Source of the DNA: Erwinia aphidicola
GTDB lineage: Bacteria > Pseudomonadota > Gammaproteobacteria > Enterobacterales > Enterobacteriaceae
DNA length: 64,000 nt
Direction of reading: 5' to 3'
Assembly (NCBI RefSeq): GCF_024169515.1
Contig: NZ_JAMKCQ010000001.1
Coordinates: 4,340,001-4,404,000 of the forward strand
Below, in pieces: positions 1 through 10,710 of this stretch. Every line of letters starts with the position of its first letter. The stretch's first letter is position 1. A program made the position numbers and the translations under genes. Under the pieces are notes generated by a model. It searched no databases. It was not told the DNA's origin and saw nothing but the letters and a program-made list of their open reading frames with translations.

Positions 1-127
1 TGGACATAATCAGCCGATCGGCATAGCTGGTGGCCGTATCGCCGGTAAATCCGTGCTGCTTTAACGCATCCAAAAAATTCAGCACCGTTTGAACGAGGCC
101 GGGTGCCTGGGAAATCTGTGGGATCAT
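1..127 (-). CDS. ydiJ: YdiJ, FAD-linked 2-hydroxyacid oxidase (N-terminus only)
   Basis: Only the first 42 codons are inside the window; the gene runs off the left edge. Read on the minus strand from the ATG at 127-125 it gives MIPQISQAPGLVQTVLNFLD and continues to TSYADRLIMS, which I recognise as the start of E. coli YdiJ. That protein is a large FAD and iron-sulfur oxidoreductase described as a D-2-hydroxyglutarate dehydrogenase. In E. coli ydiJ is also divergent from ydiK, which supports the call. Nothing can be said about the FAD or Fe-S domains because they lie outside. Confidence 0.85.
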   Translation of the reverse strand, partial: MIPQISQAPGLVQTVLNFLDALKQHGFTGDTATSYADRLIMS

Positions 128-149
128 TATCGGGTGACCAAAAAGTTGT

Positions 150-165
150 GTGAATCGTTTGCGTT
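150..165 (-). promoter_or_regulatory. possible PurR operator between ydiJ and ydiK
   Basis: On the minus strand this reads AACGCAAACGATTCAC. The left half matches the purine box consensus ACGCAAACGTTTTCNT and the right half is degenerate. ydiK has been listed as a PurR target in enterobacteria as far as I recall. The assignment is tentative because one arm is poor. Confidence 0.35.
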
Positions 166-377
166 GCTCAAATGGCGCAGTTATCCGTTTTATCACATTT
201 TTTTATCACCTGCCGTTATTTCAAAAAATGAGGCAAAAGAATAACCTGTTGTCTCTGTCACAAAATCATTTAATACATCATGCTTAAGCAGTCAGGCTCA
301 GCGTAACCGCTTTGCTGGCACTGATTTTAGAGAGATATCGCATCATTGTTCTTTTTACTTGAGGTCACTTTTCGTCA

Positions 378-1502
378 ATGAAAAACGCGCAAACAGGCTG
401 GGATTTACCGCAGATCATTTTCTCGTTGCTGTTTATCAGCATCATGATCGTCGCGTGCTTTTGGGTCGTACAGCCATTTATTCTCGGCTTTGCCTGGGCC
501 AGCATGGTGGTGATCGCCACCTGGCCCCTGATGATCAAAATTCAGGGCCTGCTGTGGGGCCGCCGCGCGCTGGCCGTGTTAGCCATGACCATTCTGCTTA
601 TCCTGGTGTTTATTATTCCCATCGCCATGTTGGTTAACAGCCTGGTAGAGAACGGCGGCCCCCTGCTGGCGTGGCTGACCTCCGGCAAGCTGCAAATGCC
701 CGATTTACACTGGCTGCGTGAGATCCCACTGGTCGGCAGAAAGCTCTATTCCGCCTGGCACAAGCTGGTGGCCGGTGGCGGCAGCGCCATTATCACTCAG
801 GTTCAGCCTTATATTGGCCGCACTACCGGCTTTTTCTTTGCCCAGGCCGGGCATTTTGGTCGCTTTATGCTGCACATCGGTCTGATGCTGCTGTTTAGCG
901 TGCTGCTTTACTGGCGTGGTGAACAGGTCGGTCACGGCATTCGCCACTTCGCTTTCCGCCTGGCGTCACGTCGCGGCGATGCGGCGGTGCTGCTGGCCGG
1001 TCAGGCGATCCGCGCCGTCGCGCTCGGTGTGGTGGTGACCGCGCTGGTGCAGGGCGTGCTGGGCGGCATTGGGCTGGCGATCTCCGGAATTCCTTATGCG
1101 GCCATTTTGACGGTGCTGATGATTCTCTCCTGCCTGGTACAGCTCGGTCCCTTGATTGTGCTGGTCCCGGCGATCGTCTGGCTTTACTGGAGTGGCGATA
1201 CCACCTGGGGCACCGTGCTGCTGATCTGGAGCTGCGTGGTAGGAACACTGGACAATGTTCTGCGCCCGATGCTGATCCGCATGGGGGCCGATTTGCCGAT
1301 GATCCTGATACTCTCGGGGGTTATTGGCGGGCTGGTGGCGTTTGGCATGATAGGATTATTCATCGGGCCAGTGGTGCTGGCGGTCTCATACCGCCTGGTA
1401 TCCGTCTGGGTGCATGAGTCGCCCCCTCCAGAAGAGGACGCGCTGGCCGTGGTGGAAGAGCTGGCCGAAATGGAAGCCGAGACGCACCAGTCAAAACCAT
1501 AA
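378..1502 (+). CDS. ydiK: YdiK, AI-2E family inner-membrane transporter
   Basis: This 374-residue integral membrane protein belongs to the AI-2E/PerM permease family (PF01594). Its E. coli counterpart is 370 residues and its substrate is not established. Hydrophobic segments cluster at about residues 14-45, 55-80, 150-175 and 205-340, with a soluble loop around 90-145. The conserved C-terminal stretch LDNVLRPMLIRMGADLP followed by LILSGVIGG is typical of the family. The last 30 residues are acidic and cytoplasmic-looking. The start at 378 lies shortly after a TTGAGGTCA stretch and gives a protein collinear with E. coli YdiK. It is divergent from ydiJ and followed by the rprA small RNA, as in E. 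coli. Confidence 0.93.
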   Translation: MKNAQTGWDLPQIIFSLLFISIMIVACFWVVQPFILGFAWASMVVIATWPLMIKIQGLLWGRRALAVLAMTILLILVFIIPIAMLVNSLVENGGPLLAWLTSGKLQMPDLHWLREIPLVGRKLYSAWHKLVAGGGSAIITQVQPYIGRTTGFFFAQAGHFGRFMLHIGLMLLFSVLLYWRGEQVGHGIRHFAFRLASRRGDAAVLLAGQAIRAVALGVVVTALVQGVLGGIGLAISGIPYAAILTVLMILSCLVQLGPLIVLVPAIVWLYWSGDTTWGTVLLIWSCVVGTLDNVLRPMLIRMGADLPMILILSGVIGGLVAFGMIGLFIGPVVLAVSYRLVSVWVHESPPPEEDALAVVEELAEMEAETHQSKP

Positions 1503-1717
1503 TTTTGTCAATTCTGCGGTCGGTAGTCCCGGCCGCAATCATTAGCGATCAGAATACTTACCTGCCGTGAATTAAGAATTCCATTAACGATATTTATCTC
1601 TAAACCCCCTTTTTTAGCCTTTTAAACACGACTTAACCTATATTGCTCATATTTTGCCCATCTTTTTCAGCGCTATGATGGGCAATCCGAGTTAAAAGAT
1701 TATCACTTTTAAACTAA

Positions 1718-1760
1718 TAAGAGGATTCTTAAAGACTCCAGGAACGCGGTTGCATAGTAT
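1718..1760 (+). promoter_or_regulatory. rprA promoter with RcsB box
   Basis: TAAGAGGATTCTTA at 1718-1731 is a palindrome matching the Rcs box consensus TAAGAATATTCTTA in 12 of 14 positions. It directly abuts the expected -35 region, and a -10-like TAGTAT lies at 1755-1760. This is the arrangement by which RcsB activates rprA in E. coli, linking envelope stress to RpoS synthesis. Confidence 0.8.
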
Positions 1761-1766
1761 GGATAA

Positions 1767-1874
1767 CAAGTTTGAGATCAACCCACTGATTTTTAAACAA
1801 AGCATTTCCCCCTGAGTGAAGTACAGAATTGCTGTGTGTAGTCTTTGCCCATCCCCTGTGATGGGCTTTTTTTT
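1767..1874 (+). ncRNA. rprA: RprA small regulatory RNA
   Basis: The region is about 108 nt, against about 105 nt for E. coli RprA, and sits between ydiK and ppsA as in E. coli. The most conserved part is CCCTGAGTGAA at 1810-1820 followed by GAATTGCTGTGTGTAGTCTT and a GCCCATC-loop-GATGGGC terminator ending in eight T residues (1847-1874). An imperfect 5' hairpin (GATCA/TGATT) lies near 1776-1791. RprA is an Hfq-dependent RNA that activates rpoS translation. No open reading frame is involved. The exact 5' end is inferred from the -10 box. Confidence 0.88.
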
Positions 1875-1889
1875 GGCTAAAATTTGAGA

Positions 1890-1920
1890 TAAAAAAAGGC
1901 TGACCAGAGAGTGGTCAGCC
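1890..1920 (-). terminator. ppsA terminator
   Basis: On the minus strand a nine-base-pair stem (GGCTGACCA / TGGTCAGCC) with a five-base loop is followed by a run of T residues. It lies about 115 bp beyond the ppsA stop and converges on the end of rprA. Confidence 0.7.
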
Positions 1921-1946
1921 GTAAGGTGTTCGCACAACTTATGTCG

Positions 1947-1971
1947 TGGTCGACCGTTTTTTGGTCGACCA
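1947..1971. repeat. inverted repeat built from two GGTCGACC palindromes
   Basis: TGGTCGACC (1947-1955) and GGTCGACCA (1963-1971) pair as a nine-base stem around a G and six T residues. Each arm contains the self-complementary octamer GGTCGACC. It lies in the ppsA 3' region, just upstream of the terminator in the direction of ppsA transcription. Its role is unknown. Confidence 0.5.
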
Positions 1972-2035
1972 GCGAGTGATTATTGCAGCGCGCTGACCGC
2001 AAAAGTGGGTCAGCCGCGACTGATGAAGGCGGTGA

Positions 2036-4414
<2,379 letters not shown>

Positions 4415-4504
4415 TGAAGCAATCCTTGTAAGATTTAATTAGGAATATTAGGGACACAGCATTGCTTCATGAGACTGGCACAGTTAAGCCGGATTGATAA
4501 AGTG

Positions 4505-4517
4505 TTGAATCGTTCAA
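4505..4517 (-). promoter_or_regulatory. Cra (FruR) site upstream of ppsA
   Basis: TTGAATCGTTCAA is a near-perfect palindrome of the Cra type (TGAATCGTTCA family). It lies about 90 bp upstream of the ppsA start codon. Cra activates ppsA in E. coli from a site of this kind, so gluconeogenic control appears conserved. Confidence 0.7.
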
Positions 4518-4519
4518 GC

Positions 4520-4888
4520 AGCTGAAAAAAATCTTTTTAAGAATACTCCGCGTGAGAAAACAGCGTTGCGCAACGGATAAAATAATAATAAACATTATTT
4601 TTCAGTGCGTTATGTATTTTTAATGCATGCAGGGGGAAAAATTCTTTGCGCAACAGAAAACGATTCCTTATTAGAATGATTCTAATAAAAAGGGCGGTAA
4701 AAACGCATAATGGATAGAAACGATATTTCATTTTAGGCTAAAAGAGGCGAATGGTCTGATTTTATAAAAATAAAAAGTTCAAATCATCATGAAATGGATT
4801 TTTTATTTTATTTCGCGAGCTTTATCACGATTTGCATTATTCAGGCAGATTAATTTAGTCTGCTTAACCCCCCGAACGCGGAGAGAAA
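4520..4888. other. AT-rich ppsA/ppsR intergenic region
   Basis: This roughly 370 bp stretch separates the two divergent genes and is much more AT-rich than its neighbours. A palindrome-like ATTAGAATGATTCTAAT lies around 4670-4686. No conserved gene is visible; the short open frames have no recognisable product. It presumably holds the ppsR promoter. Confidence 0.45.
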
Positions 4889-5722
4889 ATGGACGTGAAC
4901 GCCGAACGCAGTGTTTTTTATATTTCAGACGGCACGGCAATCACTGCCGAAGTGCTGGGCCACGCGGTACTGTCACAGTTCCCGGTGATCGCTAATAGCG
5001 TTACCCTGCCCTTTGTTGAGACCGTGCAGCGCGCTCAGGCAGTGAAAGCCCAAATCAATGCCATTTACCAGCAAAGCGGCGTGCGCCCGCTGGTGTTTAT
5101 CTCAATTGTCACGCCCGCCATCCGCGAGATTATTTTGCAAAGTGACGGCTTTTGTCAGGACATTGTGCAGTCGCTGGTGGCCCCGCTGCAGCAGGAGCTG
5201 GGAGTGGATCCCGCCCCGGTCGCCAACCGCACCCACGGTCTGACCGCCAACAACCTCGGTAAATACGATGCCCGTATCGCCGCCATTGATTACACCCTGG
5301 CGCACGATGATGGTATTTCACTGCGCGGGCTGGAAGATGCGCAGGTGATCCTGCTCGGCGTCTCGCGCTGCGGGAAAACGCCCACCAGCCTCTATCTGGC
5401 GATGCAGTTTGGCGTGCGCGCCGCTAACTATCCGTTTATCGCCGACGATATGGATAACCTCAAGCTGCCCCCGGCGCTGAAGCCTTTTCAAAATAAGCTG
5501 TTTGGCCTGACCATCGACCCGGAACGCCTTGCCGCAATCCGCCAGGAGCGCGCCGAAAATACCCGCTATGCCTCTATGCGCCAGTGCCGGCTGGAAGTCG
5601 GCGAGGTGGAAGCCCTGTTCCGCACCCATCAGATCCGCTACCTCAACAGCACCAACTATTCGGTGGAAGAGATTGCGACTAAGATCCTCGATATCATGGG
5701 ATTAACGCGGCGCATGTACTGA
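4889..5722 (+). CDS. ppsR: PEP synthase regulatory protein (kinase/pyrophosphorylase)
   Basis: PpsR (YdiA, DUF299 family) inactivates PEP synthase by ADP-dependent phosphorylation of a threonine next to the catalytic histidine and reactivates it by Pi-dependent dephosphorylation. The 277-residue product matches E. coli in length. It carries the P-loop [19 protein letters not shown] near residues 154-172 and the N-terminal [12 protein letters not shown] signature. The C-terminus [17 protein letters not shown] is conserved. The ATG at 4889 follows a GGAGAGAAA ribosome binding site. It is divergent from its target ppsA, as in E. coli. Confidence 0.96.
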   Translation: MDVNAERSVFYISDGTAITAEVLGHAVLSQFPVIANSVTLPFVETVQRAQAVKAQINAIYQQSGVRPLVFISIVTPAIREIILQSDGFCQDIVQSLVAPLQQELGVDPAPVANRTHGLTANNLGKYDARIAAIDYTLAHDDGISLRGLEDAQVILLGVSRCGKTPTSLYLAMQFGVRAANYPFIADDMDNLKLPPALKPFQNKLFGLTIDPERLAAIRQERAENTRYASMRQCRLEVGEVEALFRTHQIRYLNSTNYSVEEIATKILDIMGLTRRMY

Positions 5723-5745
5723 TTTTTGCAGTTCTGACGCAGCGG

Positions 5746-5780
5746 GCAGGGGCTGAATTTCACTCTTCCCCTGCTGTTTT
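5746..5780 (+). terminator. ppsR terminator
   Basis: GCAGGGG (5746-5752) pairs with CCCCTGC (5768-5774), followed by TGTTTT. It sits 24 bp after the ppsR stop. Confidence 0.6.
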
Positions 5781-5872
5781 ACGGTTGAAATCATCACGGT
5801 TTGGTTTAAGGTGGACGCCATTACTTCCCGGCATTCCTGCCGTTGTGAAGACAAAGATTTCAGAGAACGTTG

Positions 5873-6919
5873 ATGAACAGAACAGATGAACTGCGAACCG
5901 CGCGCATCGATAGCCTGGTTACGCCTGCCGATCTGCAGGAAAACCTGCCGATCACCGCGGCGATTGCCGACAACGTGACGGCGTCACGTAAACGTATTGC
6001 GCGCATTTTGAATGGTGAAGACCCGCGCCTGCTGGTGGTGATCGGCCCCTGCTCGCTGCACGACCCGCGTGCGGCGCTGGAGTATGCCGGGCGCCTCAAC
6101 GCGCTGCGCGAGAAGCATCACTCGCGCCTTGAGATTGTTATGCGCGCCTACTTTGAGAAACCGCGTACCGTGGTGGGCTGGAAAGGCCTGATCTCCGATC
6201 CCGACCTTGACGGCAGCTTCCGTATCAACCACGGCCTGGCGGTGGCGCGTAAGCTGCTGCTGGATATCAACGCGCTGGGCATGCCGACCGCAACGGAATT
6301 CCTCGATATGGTGATCGGCCAGTATATTGCCGACCTGATCAGCTGGGGGGCTATCGGCGCGCGCACCACCGAAAGCCAGATCCACCGCGAAATGGCCTCG
6401 GCGCTCTCCTGCCCGGTTGGCTTCAAGAACGGCACCGACGGCAATACGCGCATTGCGGTGGACGCCATTCGTGCCGCCCGCGTCAGCCACATGTTCCTCT
6501 CGCCGGACAAACGCGGCCAGATGACCATCTATCAGACCAGCGGTAACCCCTCCGGTCACGTCATCATGCGCGGCGGAAAGGTGCCGAACTATCACGCTGC
6601 GGATATCGCAGACGCGGCGGCCAGCCTGCGTGAATTCAACCTGCCTGAACAGCTGGTGATCGACTTCAGCCACGGCAACTGCCTGAAGCAGCATCGCCGC
6701 CAGAAGGAGGTCGCCGCCGACGTTGCGCAGCAGATCCGCAGCGGCTCGCGCGCCGTGGCTGGCGTGATGATTGAAAGCTTCCTGCAGGAAGGCACGCAAA
6801 AAGTCACGCCGAACGCAGCGCTGGTGTATGGCCAGTCTATTACCGACCCCTGCCTTGGCTGGGACGACAGCGCTGAGGTTCTGCAGCTGCTGGCTGACGC
6901 GGTCGACAGCCGCTTCTGA
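5873..6919 (+). CDS. aroH: 3-deoxy-7-phosphoheptulonate synthase, AroH type
   Basis: DAHP synthase condenses PEP and erythrose 4-phosphate in the first step of the shikimate pathway. The 348-residue product starts MNRTDELRTARIDSLVTPAD and is closest to the tryptophan-sensitive isozyme AroH of E. coli, also 348 residues. Class I motifs are present: IGPCSLHDP, KPRTVVGWKGLISDPDLDGS, GARTTESQIHREMASALSCP, and the metal-site segment DFSHGNC. A TTG codon lies just upstream at 5870 in frame, but the ATG at 5873 matches the E. coli start. No TrpR operator (CTAG core) is visible between ppsR and aroH. Confidence 0.95.
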   Translation: MNRTDELRTARIDSLVTPADLQENLPITAAIADNVTASRKRIARILNGEDPRLLVVIGPCSLHDPRAALEYAGRLNALREKHHSRLEIVMRAYFEKPRTVVGWKGLISDPDLDGSFRINHGLAVARKLLLDINALGMPTATEFLDMVIGQYIADLISWGAIGARTTESQIHREMASALSCPVGFKNGTDGNTRIAVDAIRAARVSHMFLSPDKRGQMTIYQTSGNPSGHVIMRGGKVPNYHAADIADAAASLREFNLPEQLVIDFSHGNCLKQHRRQKEVAADVAQQIRSGSRAVAGVMIESFLQEGTQKVTPNAALVYGQSITDPCLGWDDSAEVLQLLADAVDSRF

Positions 6920-6938
6920 GCGGCTGAATAGCCAACAG

Positions 6939-6965
6939 GGCTGCTCCCACGGGGGCAGCCTTTTT
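6939..6965 (+). terminator. aroH terminator
   Basis: GGCTGC (6939-6944) pairs with GCAGCC (6955-6960), followed directly by five T residues and then CTTTT. It lies 20 bp after the aroH stop. Confidence 0.8.
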
Positions 6966-7025
6966 CTTTTGTGCCGCCGTCATACATCACGCTCATTTTC
7001 TGCTTGCGCGCCGCTGCCATTTATT

Positions 7026-7044
7026 GATAATGATTATCATTCTG
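7026..7044 (+). promoter_or_regulatory. Fur box of the hem operon
   Basis: GATAATGATTATCATTCTG matches the 19-bp Fur consensus GATAATGATAATCATTATC in 16 positions. It lies about 47 bp upstream of the hemS start. It predicts iron-repressed expression of the whole hemSTUV operon. Confidence 0.85.
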
Positions 7045-7090
7045 ATAAAAAATGCCCTTGACGTTTACCCCCCTGATAAGGACACAGCAC

Positions 7091-8122
7091 ATGACCGCGC
7101 ACTATCCCCGTTACCTCCAGCTAAAACAGCAGCACCCGAAGAAATATGCGCGCGATCTGGCCGCCATGATGGATATCAGTGAAGCGGAACTGACAGCCGC
7201 TCGCGTCGGCCATCAGGCGCAGCCGCTGCGCCCGGCGATGGCGCAACTGCTGCACGCGCTGGCGGCCGTGGGGGAAACCAAATGCATTACGCGCAATGAG
7301 TATGCGGTGCACGAGCAGCTGGGTACGTTCAGCAATATTCAGATCGGTGCCCACGCCGGTATTGTGCTCAACCCGCGTGCGCTCGACCTGCGCGTGTTCG
7401 TCAACCAGTGGGCCAGCGTCTTTCACCTGCAGGAGATGACCGGGCATGGCGAACGACAGAGCATCCAGTTCTTCGATCGGCAGGGTGACGCAGTGCTGAA
7501 AGTTTACGCCACCGATAACACCGATATGGGCGCCTGGCAGCAGCTGCTGAAGGATTATCACAGCGAACCGACCTCAGCGTTCAGCGTAGAACCGGCTGTG
7601 GCTGCGGCCAGCGCCAGTGAATTTGATGCTGAGCTGCTGGAGAGCGAATGGCGCGCGATGACCGACGTCCACCAGTTCTTCCGCCTGCTGAAAAAACACA
7701 GTGTCACGCGTCAACAGGCGTTCCGCGCGGTAAGCCACGATTTGGCGCAGCAGGTCAGCAATAGCTCGCTGGCCGCGCTGTTGGAAACGGTGCGTCAGGA
7801 TGCTAACGAGATCATGATTTTTGTCAGCAACCGCGCCTGCACGCAGATCTTTACCGGCAGAATTGAGAAGCTGATGCCGATGCACAACTGGCTGAACATC
7901 TTCAATCCGGCCTTTACCCTGCACTTGCAGGAACAGCTGATTGCCGAAAGCTGGATTACCCGTAAACCTACCGCCGATGGCATCGTCACCAGCCTTGAAC
8001 TGTTTGCCGCTGACGGCACGCAGATTGCCCAACTCTACGGCCAGCGCAGCGAAGGTCAGCCGGAGCAAATGCGCTGGCGGGAACAGCTGGCTACCCTCAG
8101 CGCTGAGGACGCCACCGTATGA
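7091..8122 (+). CDS. hemS: HemS/ChuS-family cytoplasmic heme protein
   Basis: HemS-family proteins bind imported heme in the cytoplasm; some members such as ChuS also degrade it. The 343-residue product has two related halves. The first contains GETKCITRNEYAVHEQLGTF and NPRALDLRVFVNQWASVFHL; the second contains EWRAMTDVHQFF and the matching MHNWLNIFNPAFTLHLQE. The ATG at 7091 after TAAGGACACAGC gives MTAHYPRYLQLKQQHP, which aligns with the ChuS N-terminus. An upstream in-frame ATG at 7052 sits too close to the Fur box to be likely. The gene overlaps hemT by 4 bp (ATGA). Confidence 0.93.
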   Translation: MTAHYPRYLQLKQQHPKKYARDLAAMMDISEAELTAARVGHQAQPLRPAMAQLLHALAAVGETKCITRNEYAVHEQLGTFSNIQIGAHAGIVLNPRALDLRVFVNQWASVFHLQEMTGHGERQSIQFFDRQGDAVLKVYATDNTDMGAWQQLLKDYHSEPTSAFSVEPAVAAASASEFDAELLESEWRAMTDVHQFFRLLKKHSVTRQQAFRAVSHDLAQQVSNSSLAALLETVRQDANEIMIFVSNRACTQIFTGRIEKLMPMHNWLNIFNPAFTLHLQEQLIAESWITRKPTADGIVTSLELFAADGTQIAQLYGQRSEGQPEQMRWREQLATLSAEDATV

Positions 8123-8940
8123 AATTCCGACTGATTGCCCTGCTGGCCCTGCCGCTGGCCTTTTCTGCCGCCGCCGCGCAGCGTATCGTCAGTATCGGCG
8201 GTGATGTTACGCAGATTATCTACGCGCTCGATGCCCAACAGGAGCTGGTGGCTCGCGACAGCACCAGCCTGCATCCGGCGGTCGCCACGAAGCTGCCTGA
8301 TGTCGGATATATGCGCATGCTGAACGCCGAAGGGATCCTGGCGCTGAAGCCGACGCTGGTGATCGCCAGCGAACTGGCTAAACCGGCGCTGGCACTGCAG
8401 CAGGTGGAACAGAACGGCGTCAAAGTGGTGGATGTGACCGGCAAAAATGAGATCTCCGCCATCAACGAGAAAATCCAGACCATTGCCGCCGCGCTGCACC
8501 GCGAGGAGCAGGGAGCGCTGTTGCAAAAGAGAGTGCGCAGCCAGCTGGCAAAAGTACCTGCGCAACAACTTCCGGTTAAGGTGCTGTTTATTCTGGCCCA
8601 TCAGGGCATGGGAGCAATGGCTGCAGGCAGCGGGACATCGGCTGACGGCGCAATCCGTGCCGCCGGGCTGCAAAACGCCATGGCCAGCATCCAGCGCTAT
8701 CAGCCGCTGTCGCAGGAGGGGGTCGTTGCCAGCGCACCGCAGCTGATCGTCGTTACCGTCGACGGTATCCGTACCCTTGGCGGCGAGGAAAATCTGTGGA
8801 AGCTGCCCGGTATCGCGCTGACGCCGGCCGCGAAAAACCGACAGCTGCTGGTCGTCGACGACATGGCCCTGCTCGGCTTTGGCATTGATACCCCGGCGGC
8901 GATCCTCAAACTGCGTCAGGCTGCGGAAGCCGTGCAATGA
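8119..8940 (+). CDS. hemT: hemin ABC transporter periplasmic binding protein
   Basis: HemT captures heme in the periplasm and delivers it to HemUV. The 273-residue product begins with a Sec signal peptide (MKFRLIALLALPLAFSAAAA) with likely cleavage near residue 20. The rest is a class III periplasmic binding fold of the TroA/BtuF type: RIVSIGGDVTQIIYAL near the mature N-terminus, a long central helix and the C-lobe segment LGGEENLWKLPGIALTPA. It overlaps hemS and hemU by ATGA junctions, so the operon is translationally coupled. Confidence 0.92.
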   Translation: MKFRLIALLALPLAFSAAAAQRIVSIGGDVTQIIYALDAQQELVARDSTSLHPAVATKLPDVGYMRMLNAEGILALKPTLVIASELAKPALALQQVEQNGVKVVDVTGKNEISAINEKIQTIAAALHREEQGALLQKRVRSQLAKVPAQQLPVKVLFILAHQGMGAMAAGSGTSADGAIRAAGLQNAMASIQRYQPLSQEGVVASAPQLIVVTVDGIRTLGGEENLWKLPGIALTPAAKNRQLLVVDDMALLGFGIDTPAAILKLRQAAEAVQ

Positions 8941-9938
8941 TGTCAGTGCGCCACCTGCGCTGGCTCGGCGTATTGCTGCTGTCGCTGATGCTGCTCGGCA
9001 TCGGCGCCGCTAACATCGGCGCGATGCATCTGTCGCTGCCGATGCTGTGGCATGCGGGCAGCGACAGCAGCCTGTGGCAGATCTGGTTCAGCATCCGTCT
9101 GCCGCGCGTGCTGCTGGCGGTTATCGTCGGCGGCGCGCTGGCGCTCTCCGGCTGCGTGATGCAGGGTCTGTTCCGTAATCCGCTGGCCGATCCCGGCCTG
9201 CTGGGGATTAGCAGCGGCGCGGCGCTGGCGGTTGCGCTCTCTATTGTGATGTCATTTTCCCTGCCCGGCGTGCTGACGCTCTATCTGCCGCTGCTGGCGG
9301 CCTTTATCGGCAGCATGGCAGTGACGCTGATCATTTTTCTACTCAGCCGCCAGGGCGTCAGCGGGTTAAGTCGCCTGCTGCTGGTGGGGATTGCAATCAA
9401 TGCGCTGTGCGGCGCGGCGGTCGGGGTGCTCTCATGGATGAGCAATGACCAGCAGCTGCGCCAGCTGTCTCTGTGGGGTATGGGCAGCCTGGGGCAGGCG
9501 CAGTGGCCCACGGTGCTGGTTTGTGCCTCGGTAGTGCTGCCGTGCATGGTGCTGGTTCAGCGCCTCGCACGGCGCCTTAATCTGCTGCAGCTGGGTGAAG
9601 AAGAGGCGCACTATCTGGGCGTTGACGTGCCGCGCACTCAGCGCTATCTGCTGGTGCTCAGCGCACTGCTGGTGGCGGCCGCCGTGGCGGTCAGCGGGGT
9701 GATTGGCTTTATTGGCCTGGTGATGCCGCACCTGATGCGTTACTGCCTGGGCGGCGATCATCGCTGGCTGCTGCCCTCCTCCCTGCTAAGCGGGGCTATC
9801 CTGCTGCTGCTGGCAGATACGCTGGCGCGCACGCTGGTGGCCCCGGCGGAAATGCCGGTCGGGCTGCTGACCAGCCTGATCGGTGGCCCGTGGTTTCTGT
9901 GGCTGATCCTGCGCCGCCGAGGAGGGCTCAATGGCTGA
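8937..9938 (+). CDS. hemU: hemin ABC transporter permease
   Basis: This FecCD-family permease of 333 residues forms the membrane channel of the heme importer. Many hydrophobic segments are spread over the whole length, starting at residues 5-25. Conserved FecCD motifs are visible: [55 protein letters not shown] and the C-terminal [20 protein letters not shown]. It overlaps hemT by 4 bp and hemV by 8 bp. Other FecCD importers (B12, siderophores) look similar, but the HemS neighbour settles the substrate. Confidence 0.92.
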   Translation: MMSVRHLRWLGVLLLSLMLLGIGAANIGAMHLSLPMLWHAGSDSSLWQIWFSIRLPRVLLAVIVGGALALSGCVMQGLFRNPLADPGLLGISSGAALAVALSIVMSFSLPGVLTLYLPLLAAFIGSMAVTLIIFLLSRQGVSGLSRLLLVGIAINALCGAAVGVLSWMSNDQQLRQLSLWGMGSLGQAQWPTVLVCASVVLPCMVLVQRLARRLNLLQLGEEEAHYLGVDVPRTQRYLLVLSALLVAAAVAVSGVIGFIGLVMPHLMRYCLGGDHRWLLPSSLLSGAILLLLADTLARTLVAPAEMPVGLLTSLIGGPWFLWLILRRRGGLNG

Positions 9939-10710
9939 AGCATTGACCGCGGAGGCGCTGAGCTATCAGCTCGGGCAGCGCTGGCTGATTGAAGAGGTGT
10001 CGCTGACGCTGCATCCGGGCGAGCTGGTCTCCCTTATCGGCCCCAACGGCGCGGGGAAATCGACGCTGCTGCGGCTGCTCACCGGCTTCCTGACGCCGCA
10101 GCAGGGCATTTGCACGCTAATGGGTGAGCCGCTGGCACACTGGTCTGCGGCCCGGCTGTCGCAGCAGCGGGCGGTGATGCGCCAGCAGAGCAGCATGGCC
10201 TTTCCGCTCAGCGTGAAGGAGGTGGTCGCGATGGGGCGCGCGCCGTGGCCGGGCAAACCGCTGCAGGCAGTGGTGGAGCAGGTGATGGCGCTGACCGGCT
10301 GCGACGGCCTGGCGCAGCGCGACTATCAGCAGCTTTCCGGCGGAGAACAGCAGCGGGTACAGCTGGCCCGGGCGCTGGCGCAGCTGTGGCAGCATAACGG
10401 CCCGCGCGGCTGGTTGTTCCTCGATGAACCCACCTCGGCACTGGATCTCTACCATCAGCAGCACCTGCTGCGCCTGCTCTACCAGCTCACGCGCCAGCAT
10501 CCGCTCAGCGTCTGCTGCGTGCTGCACGATCTCAACCTGGCGTCACTGTGGTCGGATCGCGTGCTGCTGCTGGCGGAGGGACGTCTGGTGGCGCAGGGCA
10601 CGCCGGAAGAGGTGCTGGAGGAAGCGACGCTGACGCGCTGGTATCAGGCCGATGTGATGGTGCACCCGCATCTGAGCGAAGGGGTGCCCCAGGTGTCGCT
10701 GCGCCGTTAG
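9931..10710 (+). CDS. hemV: hemin ABC transporter ATP-binding protein
   Basis: This is the 259-residue ATPase of the heme importer. Walker [10 protein letters not shown] lies near residue 38, the ABC signature [15 protein letters not shown] near residue 135, Walker [13 protein letters not shown] near residue 160 and the switch histidine in [16 protein letters not shown] near residue 195. Its start overlaps the end of hemU. Its stop codon overlaps the stop codon of the convergent selO gene, leaving no room for an intrinsic terminator. Confidence 0.93.
   Translation: MAEALTAEALSYQLGQRWLIEEVSLTLHPGELVSLIGPNGAGKSTLLRLLTGFLTPQQGICTLMGEPLAHWSAARLSQQRAVMRQQSSMAFPLSVKEVVAMGRAPWPGKPLQAVVEQVMALTGCDGLAQRDYQQLSGGEQQRVQLARALAQLWQHNGPRGWLFLDEPTSALDLYHQQHLLRLLYQLTRQHPLSVCCVLHDLNLASLWSDRVLLLAEGRLVAQGTPEEVLEEATLTRWYQADVMVHPHLSEGVPQVSLRR

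Noticed and set aside
4789..4995. 68-codon frame overlapping the start of ppsR
   Set aside because: Ends within ppsR in another frame; no similarity to a known leader peptide.
5984..6799. 271-codon open frame antisense to aroH
   Set aside because: Mirror of a GC-rich conserved gene; no ribosome binding site and composition typical of antisense shadows.
8056..8937. 293-codon open frame antisense to hemT
   Set aside because: Product is rich in His, Gln and Arg as expected from reading a GC-rich gene backwards; hemT is clearly real.
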